Shown: positions 35,566 through 42,956 of the stretch, piece by piece
Numbering within the stretch: position 1 is the stretch's first letter
Layout of the letters: each line of letters starts with the position of its first letter
Assembly: GCA_040255525.1 (NCBI GenBank)
Contig: JBDZVD010000012.1
Location: forward strand, 30,995 to 94,994
Reading direction: 5' to 3'
From: Rugosimonospora sp040255525
Lineage (GTDB): Bacteria; Actinomycetota; Actinomycetes; Mycobacteriales; Micromonosporaceae
Length of the DNA stretch: 64,000 bases
Translations under genes and position numbers: made by a program
Notes under the pieces: model-generated
What the model was told of the DNA's origin: nothing
What the model saw: the letters and a program-made list of their open reading frames with translations, nothing else
Database searches by the model: none

Positions 35566-35913
35566 TCAAGGTAGTACGGCGGTGACGATGCCGAGTACCG
35601 CGAAACCGGCGATTCCCACCGCCATCAGGGCAGGGGTCCAGCCGGCCGGGGTGGGCGGGGTGCCGGACACCGCGGCGATGCGCGTGCGGCAGACTGCCAG
35701 CAGCCCGAGCCAGCCGAGCACGCTCAACGCGATGATCAGTGCCCGCCCCACGGCGCTCTGCGTCAGCAGCGCGTTCCTCAGGGTCAGCAGCAGGACTCCG
35801 GTGGCCGCCAGGGCGGTGCGCCGCCAGGACAGCCGGGTGCGCAGCCGGGCGGTACCGGGCGGCGCGTCCGGATCTTCATCGCCCTCGCTGTCCAGGCCGG
35901 GGGTGCCGGTCAC
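35566..35913 (-). CDS. DUF202 family membrane protein (second of two)
   Basis: A 115-residue protein with three hydrophobic segments after a short acidic N-terminus (SEGDEDPD). The segment RLSWRRTALAATGVLLLTLR is the typical DUF202 opening. GTG 35913 overlaps the TGA of the upstream DUF202 gene (GTGA), so translation is coupled and the two proteins probably pair. Function unknown. Confidence 0.75.
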   Translation of the reverse strand: MTGTPGLDSEGDEDPDAPPGTARLRTRLSWRRTALAATGVLLLTLRNALLTQSAVGRALIIALSVLGWLGLLAVCRTRIAAVSGTPPTPAGWTPALMAVGIAGFAVLGIVTAVLP

Positions 35914-36302
35914 TCGCCCATGCCGCCGACGACGAGGATGAGTATCACGAGCAGGGCTCCGAGCGCCAGCACGATGGCCAGCACGGCCGGGAACCGGGAT
36001 GGCGGCAGCGGCTGGTCCAGCCGCATGGCGCGTTCGGAGCGCGCCCAGTGGTCGACGGCGTGCAGCCCGATCGCGCCGCCCAGTACCAGCAGCACCACGG
36101 CGATCGCCTCGCGCAGGTGGGTCACCCGCAGCCGCGGCAGGAAGCCGGCCACCGCCAGCCCACCGCCGAGCAGTGCCAGGCCGGTGCGGATCCAGGCGAG
36201 GAACGTCCGCTCGTTGGCCAGGGAGTACCGGTAATCCGGCCGGGTGCCCTGGGACCGCACTTCCTCCGGGTCGAACCACTGCCGGACAGTACGAATGATC
36301 AC
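35910..36302 (-). CDS. DUF202/YidH family membrane protein (first of two)
   Basis: A 130-residue protein with the YidH/DUF202 hallmark YSLANERTFLAWIRTGLALLGGG, followed by two further helices (AIAVVLLVLGGAIGLHAV and FPAVLAIVLALGALLVILILVV). GTG 36302 begins 7 nt after the MscS stop. Pairs of YidH/YidG-like genes are common, but no molecular role is settled. Confidence 0.83.
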   Translation of the reverse strand: MIIRTVRQWFDPEEVRSQGTRPDYRYSLANERTFLAWIRTGLALLGGGLAVAGFLPRLRVTHLREAIAVVLLVLGGAIGLHAVDHWARSERAMRLDQPLPPSRFPAVLAIVLALGALLVILILVVGGMGE

Positions 36303-36309
36303 CGGCTCA

Positions 36310-37464
36310 TTATCGGCGGTCCTCGGGGCCGGTGAACTCGTTACCGCGCCGCCGGCTGTCCGGGTCGCCGCCGAAGACCTGGGAATCCGCGTCCGGTCCG
36401 CCGCCGGCCCGCGCGTGCTCCGTGGGCGGTCGCGTGGCCGGGGCGGCCACCTCGGTGCGCAGCCGGGGGAGAGCCTGCGGGTGCTCCGCGCGCAGCCAGC
36501 CGATCAGCCGTTCCCGTACCAGGCAGCGCAGGTCCCACAGGGTCGGCGCGTCCCGCGCGCTGACCAGTGCGCGTACCCGGACCAGGGCGCGTACCGCGTC
36601 GGTGACCTGGAGGACGCAGACCCGTCCGTCCCACAGTTCCCGGCTCTCGGTGAGGATCACGCGCAGGTGGTCGCGCATCGCCTCCACCGGCACCGCCCAG
36701 TCCAGGTCCAGCTCGACCGTACCGAGCAGGGACGCCTGGGTACGGGTCCAGTTCTCGAACGGCGTGGTGGTGAAGTACGAGGTGGGCAGCACCAGCCGGC
36801 GGTCGTCCCAGATGTGCACGACCACGTAGGTCAGGGTGATCTCCTCGACCCGTCCCCACTGGCCGTCGATCACCACCACGTCCTCCAGGCGCAGCGCCTC
36901 GCCGAACGCCAGCTGGAGCCCGGCGAACACGTTGCCGAGCAGCGCCTGGGCGGCGAACGCGACCACCGCGGCCACCACGCCGGCCGACGCGAGCAGGCTG
37001 GTGCCGACGATGCGGGCCTCGCGGAACGTGAACAGGCTGATGATGATCGCGGCCACCACGGACGCCGCCACGGTGACCCGGCGCAGCAGCTGGATCTGCG
37101 TGTGCACGGTGCGCGCCGACCGGTTGTCCAGCACGTCCGTGCGGAACCGGGACAGCGCGGCGTCCTCGATGAGCAGCAGCATGGTGGCCAGCAGCCAGGC
37201 GCCGGCCGCGATGGCGAGGATGTCCAGCAGGTGTACGACCCCGTACCGCCAGGCGCCGTGCAGGTTGGTGTCCCGTAGGCCGATGTCCAGGGTGAGCATC
37301 AGCAGCAGGGCCTGGAACGGCCGGTGTGCCCGCCGGGCCAGGCTGGCGAACGAGCCGACCCGGCGGCCGAGCCGCAGCAGGACGAAGTGCAGCAGCTCGA
37401 CCGCCGCCAGTACCGCCAGGCAGGCGAGCACCACGAGGGCCAGCTGGAGTACGACGTTCGGCAC
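36310..37464 (-). CDS. MscS-family small-conductance mechanosensitive channel
   Basis: A 384-residue channel with about four N-terminal helices. The pore helix and following beta domain are clear: LASAGVVAAVVAFAAQALLG (Ala/Gly-rich TM3) then FAGLQLAFGEALRLEDVVVI and GQWGRVEEITLTYV. A cytoplasmic vestibule and a ~55-residue polar tail (RPPTEHARAGGGPDADS) follow. It opens on membrane tension during hypo-osmotic shock. GTG 37464 lies 7 nt after TAGCGT, so the operon message is probably leaderless. First gene of the membrane operon running to 35121. Confidence 0.9.
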   Translation of the reverse strand: MPNVVLQLALVVLACLAVLAAVELLHFVLLRLGRRVGSFASLARRAHRPFQALLLMLTLDIGLRDTNLHGAWRYGVVHLLDILAIAAGAWLLATMLLLIEDAALSRFRTDVLDNRSARTVHTQIQLLRRVTVAASVVAAIIISLFTFREARIVGTSLLASAGVVAAVVAFAAQALLGNVFAGLQLAFGEALRLEDVVVIDGQWGRVEEITLTYVVVHIWDDRRLVLPTSYFTTTPFENWTRTQASLLGTVELDLDWAVPVEAMRDHLRVILTESRELWDGRVCVLQVTDAVRALVRVRALVSARDAPTLWDLRCLVRERLIGWLRAEHPQALPRLRTEVAAPATRPPTEHARAGGGPDADSQVFGGDPDSRRRGNEFTGPEDRR

Positions 37465-37471
37465 GAATGTG

Positions 37472-37477
37472 ACGCTA
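37472..37477 (-). promoter_or_regulatory. -10 box (TAGCGT) of the mscS operon
   Basis: On the minus strand TAGCGT is followed by 7 nt and GTG 37464. The divergent etfB promoter lies about 80 bp to the right. Confidence 0.5.
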
Positions 37478-37554
37478 CCCAGCCGGCCGCGACCTCGCCG
37501 GGTGGGTGACTTCGGTCACGCGCTCCGCGCCGGGGGCGGCAACCTACTAGCGGG

Positions 37555-37560
37555 TAACAT
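37555..37560 (+). promoter_or_regulatory. -10 box (TAACAT) of etfBA
   Basis: Extended -10-like GGGTAACAT predicts a start near 37567 and a leader of ~92 nt ending in AGGAGG (37640-37645). The Shine-Dalgarno to ATG spacing of 13 nt is long. An in-frame GTG at 37566 sits near the predicted start site. Confidence 0.45.
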
Positions 37561-37658
37561 GTGGCGTGGGCAACCGCACAGCGAGCCAGGTTGACCCGTC
37601 CGGCGGCACGCGGAACGCTCCAGGTACCGCTCGCTCAACAGGAGGTCATCGAAGCGCG

Positions 37659-38438
37659 ATGAATATCGTCGTACTCGTCAAGCAGGTGCCCGACTCTGGA
37701 TCGGAGCGCGGCCTGAGCGCTGACGACAAGACCGTCGACCGTGGGTCGGCGAACAATGTGATCAACGAGATGGATGAGTACGCCATCGAGGAAGCGCTCA
37801 AGATCCAGGAGGCGCACGGCGGCGAGGTGACGGTACTGACGGTCGGCCCGCAGCACGCCACCGAGTCGATCCGCAAGGCGCTGTCCATGGGGCCGGACAA
37901 GGCGGTGCACGTCGTGGACGACGCGCTGCACGGCTCCTGCGCGCTGGCCACCTCGAAGGTGCTCGCGGCGGCGATCGGGCGGCTGTCCCCGGATCTGATC
38001 ATCTCCGGCGCCGAGTCCACCGACGGCCGGGTTCAGGTGATCCCGCACATGATCGCGGAGCGGTTGGGCATCGCCGCGCTGACCGGCGCGCGCAAGCTCG
38101 TCGTGGACGGCTCGACGCTGACCGTCGAGCGGCAGACCGACGAGGGGTACGAGGTGGTCAGGGCGGCCACTCCCGCGGTCGTGTCGGTGTGGGACACCAT
38201 CAACGAACCGCGGTACCCGTCGTTCAAGGGCATCATGGCGGCCAAGAAGAAGCCGGTCGAGACGCTGAGCCTGGCCGACCTGGGGATCGCCGCCGACGAG
38301 GTGGGGCTCGCCGGGGCGAGCAGCGCGGTAGTGGAAGCCGGGAAGCGGCCGCCGCGGCAGAGCGGCACCAAGGTCACTGACGAGGGCGACGGCGGCGTGA
38401 AGCTGGTCGAGTTCCTCGCGTCCGAGAAGTTCGTGTGA
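37659..38438 (+). CDS. etfB: Electron transfer flavoprotein beta subunit
   Basis: A 259-residue AMP-binding subunit of ETF, which takes electrons from acyl-CoA dehydrogenases to the membrane quinone pool. MNIVVLVKQVPDS opens the family; NEMDEYAIEEALKIQE and the GAESTDGRVQVIPHMIAERLG stretch are standard. ATG 37659 was preferred because the in-frame extension back to GTG 37566 encodes polar residues with no family counterpart. 12 bp separate it from etfA. Confidence 0.95.
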   Translation: MNIVVLVKQVPDSGSERGLSADDKTVDRGSANNVINEMDEYAIEEALKIQEAHGGEVTVLTVGPQHATESIRKALSMGPDKAVHVVDDALHGSCALATSKVLAAAIGRLSPDLIISGAESTDGRVQVIPHMIAERLGIAALTGARKLVVDGSTLTVERQTDEGYEVVRAATPAVVSVWDTINEPRYPSFKGIMAAKKKPVETLSLADLGIAADEVGLAGASSAVVEAGKRPPRQSGTKVTDEGDGGVKLVEFLASEKFV

Positions 38439-38450
38439 GGTCGGGTCATC

Positions 38451-39407
38451 ATGGCTGAAGTTCTCGTTGTCGTGGAACACTCCGGTGGGGCACCCAAGAA
38501 GGTGACCCTGGAACTGCTCACCCTCGCCCGCAGCCTCGGCGAGCCGTCCGCCGTCGTGTTCGGCGACCCCGGCACTGCCGAGAGCCTGACGGCGAAGCTC
38601 GGCGAGTACGGCGCCGCGAAGATCTACGCCGCGGAGCACCCGGACGTGACCGGCCACCTGATCTCGCCGAAGGCCGCGGTGCTGGCGCAGCTCATCGGCC
38701 AGGTTTCGCCGGCCGCTGTCCTGCTCCCGTCGACGCAGGAGGGCAAGGAGATCGCCGGGCGGGTCGCGGTCAAGCTCGACAACGGCCTGCTCACCGACGT
38801 GGTCGACCTGGCCGCCGACGGCACCGCGACCCAGGTGGTCTTCGCCGGCTCCACGATCGTGAAGTCGACGGTGACCCGCGGCCTGCCGCTGGTCACCCTG
38901 CGGCCGAACTCGGTGACCCCGGCTCCCGCGCCGGCCACGCCGGAGGTGAGCGCCGTCGAGGTCGCACTCTCGGACAAGGACAAGCTGACCACGGTCGTCG
39001 ACCGGGTGGTGGAGCAGAAGGGCTCCAGGCCGGAGCTCACCGAAGCCTCGGTGGTCGTCTCCGGTGGCCGCGGCGTGGGCAGCGCGGACAACTTCAAGGT
39101 CGTGGAGGAGCTGGCCGACCTGCTCGGCGGCGCGGTCGGAGCGTCCCGGGCGGCCACCGACTCCGGCTTCTACCCGCACCAGTTCCAGGTGGGGCAGACC
39201 GGCAAGACGGTCTCCCCTCAGCTGTACGTCGCGGTGGGCATCTCCGGCGCGATCCAGCACCGGGCCGGCATGCAGACCAGCAAGACGATCGTCGCGGTCA
39301 ACAAGGACCCCGAGGCGCCGATCTTCGAGCTGGCCGACTTCGGCGTCGTGGGCGACCTGTTCAAGGTGGTACCGCAGGCCGCCGAGGAGATCCGCAAGCG
39401 CAAGTAG
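38451..39407 (+). CDS. etfA: Electron transfer flavoprotein alpha subunit
   Basis: A 318-residue FAD-binding subunit. GGRGVGSADNF and GQTGKTVSPQLYVAVGISGAIQHRAGM form the FAD site in the C-terminal domain. An Ala/Pro linker (TPAPAPATPEVS) separates the domains. With EtfB it serves the acyl-CoA and branched-chain dehydrogenases. Confidence 0.96.
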   Translation: MAEVLVVVEHSGGAPKKVTLELLTLARSLGEPSAVVFGDPGTAESLTAKLGEYGAAKIYAAEHPDVTGHLISPKAAVLAQLIGQVSPAAVLLPSTQEGKEIAGRVAVKLDNGLLTDVVDLAADGTATQVVFAGSTIVKSTVTRGLPLVTLRPNSVTPAPAPATPEVSAVEVALSDKDKLTTVVDRVVEQKGSRPELTEASVVVSGGRGVGSADNFKVVEELADLLGGAVGASRAATDSGFYPHQFQVGQTGKTVSPQLYVAVGISGAIQHRAGMQTSKTIVAVNKDPEAPIFELADFGVVGDLFKVVPQAAEEIRKRK

Positions 39408-39418
39408 CCGGTACGGCG

Positions 39419-39455
39419 GGCGGCGGTACCGGCCTGGGTGTCGGGTACCGCCGCC
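39419..39455 (+). terminator. Terminator-like hairpin after etfA
   Basis: A 12-bp perfect stem (39419-39430 with 39444-39455), 13-nt loop, beginning 12 bp after the etfA stop. No T-tract. Confidence 0.6.
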
Positions 39456-39595
39456 GCGCGCCTCCGGGCTCCGCGTGGCCCCTCGTGCCGCACCGCCAGC
39501 CCGGCCCGTCCGGGCCGGCAGGTCCGGTTCACGCTCGTTGATCCGCGTGACGGCCGAGGGGTGGGGCGCGGTGGCGGTCGATAGGCTTGAGGACG

Positions 39596-40774
39596 ATGGC
39601 TTACCTTGATCACGCCGCGACCACGCCGATGCTCCCCCAGGCGGTCGAGGCTTACGTGTCCGCGGCACGGGAGGTGGGCAACGCATCGTCGCTGCACGCC
39701 GCCGGGCGGTGCGCCCGCCGCAAGGTGGAGGAGTCGCGCGAGCTGATCGCCGCGGTGCTCGGTGCCCGGCCGTCGGAGGTGATCTTCACGGGCGGCGGTA
39801 CGGAGAGCGACAACCTCGCCGTGAAGGGCATCTTCTGGGCACGCCGGTCGGCCGATCCGGCCCGTACCCGGGTGATCGCCAGCTCTGTCGAGCACCACGC
39901 CGTACTGGACGCGGTGCAGTGGCTGGAGGAGCACGAGGGCGCGACGGTCAGCTGGTTGCCGGTCGACGCCGACGGCACGGTACGGGTGGACGCGCTGCGT
40001 GCCGAGCTCGACGAACACGCCGACGAGGTGGCCCTGATGACCGTCATGTGGGCGAACAACGAGGTGGGCACGCTACAGCCGGTCGCCGAGCTGGCGGCGC
40101 TGGCCGCCGAGCACGGCATTCCGTACCACTCCGACGCGGTCCAGGCGATCGGGCAGGTGCCGATCGACTTCGCCGGCAGCGGCGTGGCCGCGCTGACCGT
40201 CACGGGTCACAAGCTCGGCGGCCCGGTCGGCATGGGCGCGCTGCTGCTCGGTCGGGACGTGGCCGCCACGCCGCTGCTGCACGGTGGCGGCCAGGAGCGC
40301 GACGTGCGCTCCGGCACGCTGGACGTGCCCGGCATCGTGGCGTTCGCCACCGCCCTGGAAAGCAGTGTGAAGGCCCAGCCGGAGTACGCGATGCGGGTCG
40401 GCGCGCTGCGCGACGACCTGGTCAACCGGGTGCTCGCGGCGGTACCGGACGCCATCTTCAACGGTCACCCGACCGATCGGCTGGCGGGCAACGCGCACTT
40501 CTCGTTCCCCGGCTGCGAGGGCGATGCCCTGCTGTTGCTGCTGGACGCGGCCGGCATCGCCTGCTCGACCGGTTCGGCCTGCTCCGCCGGTGTGGCGCAG
40601 CCGTCGCACGTACTGCTGGCCATGTGCGCCGACGACGACCGGGCCCGGTCCTCACTGCGCTTCTCCCTCGGTCACACCTCGACGAAGGCCGACGTCGAGG
40701 AGCTGGTCGCCGCGCTGCCGGGTGCGGTCGACCGGGCCCGGCGGGCCGGGATGAACCGGCCGGCCGCCCGGTAG
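39596..40774 (+). CDS. iscS: Cysteine desulfurase (IscS/NifS type)
   Basis: A 392-residue PLP enzyme that moves sulfur from cysteine onto its own active-site Cys. PLP Lys is in VTGHKLGGP (near 205); the catalytic loop is GIACSTGSACSAG (near 325-335). The HHAVLDAV and MWANNEVGT segments complete the site. ATG 39596 is preceded by TAGGCT (39582-39587) at 8 nt and by GAGG within the gap, so either leaderless or very short-leader initiation is possible. mnmA follows after 9 bp, so the likely sulfur acceptor is MnmA. Confidence 0.94.
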   Translation: MAYLDHAATTPMLPQAVEAYVSAAREVGNASSLHAAGRCARRKVEESRELIAAVLGARPSEVIFTGGGTESDNLAVKGIFWARRSADPARTRVIASSVEHHAVLDAVQWLEEHEGATVSWLPVDADGTVRVDALRAELDEHADEVALMTVMWANNEVGTLQPVAELAALAAEHGIPYHSDAVQAIGQVPIDFAGSGVAALTVTGHKLGGPVGMGALLLGRDVAATPLLHGGGQERDVRSGTLDVPGIVAFATALESSVKAQPEYAMRVGALRDDLVNRVLAAVPDAIFNGHPTDRLAGNAHFSFPGCEGDALLLLLDAAGIACSTGSACSAGVAQPSHVLLAMCADDDRARSSLRFSLGHTSTKADVEELVAALPGAVDRARRAGMNRPAAR

Positions 40775-40777
40775 CCT
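40772..40777 (+). promoter_or_regulatory. -10 box (TAGCCT) of leaderless mnmA
   Basis: The TAG of the desulfurase stop codon is itself the start of TAGCCT, which ends 6 nt before ATG 40784. Stop codon and internal promoter share bases. Confidence 0.55.
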
Positions 40778-40783
40778 GGACCC

Positions 40784-41869
40784 ATGCGAGTACTGGCCGC
40801 CATGTCGGGCGGGGTCGATTCCGCGGTCGCCGCCGCCCGGGCGGTCGACGCCGGGCACGAGGTGACCGGGGTGCACCTGGCCCTGGCCCGCAACCCGCAG
40901 ACGTACCGCTCCGGGGCGCGCGGCTGCTGCACCCTGGAGGATTCCCGGGACGCCCGGCGGGCCGCCGACGTGATCGGCATCCCGTTCTACGTGTGGGACC
41001 TGGCCGACCGGTTCCACGAGGACGTGGTGGACGACTTCGTCGCCGAGTACGCGGCCGGGCGCACGCCGAACCCCTGCGTGCGCTGCAACGAAAAGATCAA
41101 GTTCGCCGCCGTACTGGACCGGGCGATGGCGCTCGGCTTCGACGCGGTGGTGACCGGCCACCACGCCCGGCTCGACCGGCAGGGGCGGCTGCGCCGCAGC
41201 GTGGACGCCGCCAAGGACCAGTCGTACGTGCTGGCCGTGCTCACCGGGCAGCAGCTGCGCCACTCGATGTTCCCGCTCGGCGACACCACCAAGGCCGGGG
41301 TGCGCGAGGAGGCCGCCCGGCGCGGGCTGGCCGTGGCCGACAAGCCGGACTCACACGACATCTGCTTCATCGCCGACGGCGACACCCAGGGTTGGCTGCG
41401 CGAGCGGCTGGGTTCGGCACCGGGCGAGATCGTCGACGCGGCGACCGGCGAGGTGCTCGGCCGGCACGACGGGGCGTACGGGTTCACCGTCGGGCAGCGC
41501 AAGGGCCTGCGGATCGACCGCCCGGCACCGGACGGCCGGCCGCGCTACGTGCTGTCCATCACACCGGTCAGCAACACGGTGACGGTCGGCCCGGCCGAGG
41601 CGCTGGAGGTCTCCACCGTGTACGGGCAGCGCCCGCTATGGACCGGTGAGCCCCGGGTACGGGCGGAGATCCAGCTGCGCGCGCACGGGGAGGTGATCCC
41701 GGCGACCGTGACGGCGTCGGCGGACGGGCTCGTCGCGGCCCTGGACCGGCCGGTCCGCGGGGTGGCGGCCGGCCAGGCCATGGTGGTGTACCAGCCGGAC
41801 CCGGACGGCGACATCGTGCTGGGTTCGGCCACGATCAGCCACGCCGAACGCCTGGCGACCGCGGCGTGA
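40784..41869 (+). CDS. mnmA: tRNA-specific 2-thiouridylase
   Basis: A 361-residue enzyme that 2-thiolates U34 of Lys, Glu and Gln tRNAs using sulfur relayed from the desulfurase. PP-loop AMSGGVDSAVAA at the N-terminus activates the uracil with ATP. The catalytic cysteines are in NPCVRCNEKIKF (near 97) and SHDICFIADGD (near 193). The C-terminal beta-barrel (GFTVGQRKGL) is present. The stop overlaps the next start in GTGA. Confidence 0.95.
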   Translation: MRVLAAMSGGVDSAVAAARAVDAGHEVTGVHLALARNPQTYRSGARGCCTLEDSRDARRAADVIGIPFYVWDLADRFHEDVVDDFVAEYAAGRTPNPCVRCNEKIKFAAVLDRAMALGFDAVVTGHHARLDRQGRLRRSVDAAKDQSYVLAVLTGQQLRHSMFPLGDTTKAGVREEAARRGLAVADKPDSHDICFIADGDTQGWLRERLGSAPGEIVDAATGEVLGRHDGAYGFTVGQRKGLRIDRPAPDGRPRYVLSITPVSNTVTVGPAEALEVSTVYGQRPLWTGEPRVRAEIQLRAHGEVIPATVTASADGLVAALDRPVRGVAAGQAMVVYQPDPDGDIVLGSATISHAERLATAA

Positions 41870-42927
41870 GCACGCCGTTGCCCGGGGACGGCGGGCAGGC
41901 CCCGAACCCCGACGAGCCGCCGGCCGCCGCTGGCGGCAGGCGGCCGTGGCCGGCCGGCGCCGCGACCGGGATCGGTTCCCTGCCGGGCACCGACATCGCG
42001 GAGGCGGTCAAGATCGTCCTCGGCGAGGTGCCCGACCTGCCGTACCTGCCCGAGCTTCCGGCCCGGGGACCGGGCGCGGAGATCATCGGCCGGAGCGCCG
42101 GCCTCCTGGTCGACCTGCCGGTCGAGCTGTACGCCGCCCGCTGGCGGGTGGCCTCCCACCGGGGGCGCGACCTGCGGCGCACCGCCGACCTGCTGGAACG
42201 CGATCTCGATCAGCTCACCGACCAGGCCGACGGGTACGCCGGCCCGCTGAAGATCCAGTGCGCCGGACCGTGGACCCTGGCCGCCTCGGTCGACCTGCCG
42301 GCCGGCGGCGTGGTGCTGCGCGACCCCGGCGCGGTACGGGAGCTGACCGCCTCGCTCGCCGAGGGGCTGGCCGCGCACGTGGCGGAGGTGTCCCGGCGGG
42401 TACCGGGTGCCCGGCTGCTGCTCCAGCTCGACGAGCCGGCGCTGCCGGCGGTGCTGGCCGGTCGGGTGCCGACCGAGAGCGGCTTCGGCGCGCTGCGGGC
42501 GGTGGAGCCGGTGACCGTGGTGGAGGCGCTGGAGACGGTGACGAGGAGGGCGGGCGTACCGGTCGTCGGGCACTGCTGCGCCCCGGACGCCCCGATCGAG
42601 CTGTTCCGGTCCGCCGGGGCGGTGGCGGTGGCGCTGGATCTCGCGCTGGCCACCGACCTCGACCGGATCGGCGAGGCGATCGACGCCGGGGTGGGCCTGT
42701 TCGCCGGGGCGGTACCGGCCGCCGGGACGCCGCCGCCGGCGGCACGCGTCGCCGCCGGAGTACGGGAACTGTGGGGCAAGCTCGGGTTCCCCCTCGCCGA
42801 CCTGCCGGGCCGGGTGGTGATCACGTCGGCCTGCGGGCTCGCCGGGGCCACGCCGGCTCAGGCCCGGGCGATCATGAAGGTCTGCCGGGAGGCCGCCGAA
42901 CGGCTGCTGGACGAGGCTCGCTCCTGA
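41866..42927 (+). CDS. MetE/UROD-fold protein (Rv3015c-like), function unknown
   Basis: A 353-residue TIM-barrel related to the catalytic half of cobalamin-independent methionine synthase. Landmarks are GIGSLPGTDIAEAVKIVLGE, KIQCAGPWTLA, LQLDEPALPAV, VVGHCCAPD and ITSACGLAG. MetE binds zinc through HxC, Glu and Cys; here HCC and the Cys of SACGL could supply three ligands, but the Glu is not obvious. At half MetE length it lacks the folate-binding N-terminal barrel. Coupled to mnmA by GTGA and followed by ligA, the same order as mycobacterial Rv3024c-Rv3015c-Rv3014c, so a conserved partner of this locus. It could demethylate or transfer a methyl from an unknown donor. Confidence 0.75.
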   Translation: MSTPLPGDGGQAPNPDEPPAAAGGRRPWPAGAATGIGSLPGTDIAEAVKIVLGEVPDLPYLPELPARGPGAEIIGRSAGLLVDLPVELYAARWRVASHRGRDLRRTADLLERDLDQLTDQADGYAGPLKIQCAGPWTLAASVDLPAGGVVLRDPGAVRELTASLAEGLAAHVAEVSRRVPGARLLLQLDEPALPAVLAGRVPTESGFGALRAVEPVTVVEALETVTRRAGVPVVGHCCAPDAPIELFRSAGAVAVALDLALATDLDRIGEAIDAGVGLFAGAVPAAGTPPPAARVAAGVRELWGKLGFPLADLPGRVVITSACGLAGATPAQARAIMKVCREAAERLLDEARS

Positions 42928-42944
42928 CGGCCGTACCGGCGGGT

Positions 42945-42950
42945 TACGGT
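42945..42950 (+). promoter_or_regulatory. -10 box (TACGGT) of leaderless ligA
   Basis: TACGGT ends 6 nt before ATG 42957; no Shine-Dalgarno in between. Confidence 0.55.
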
Positions 42951-42956
42951 GCCGGT

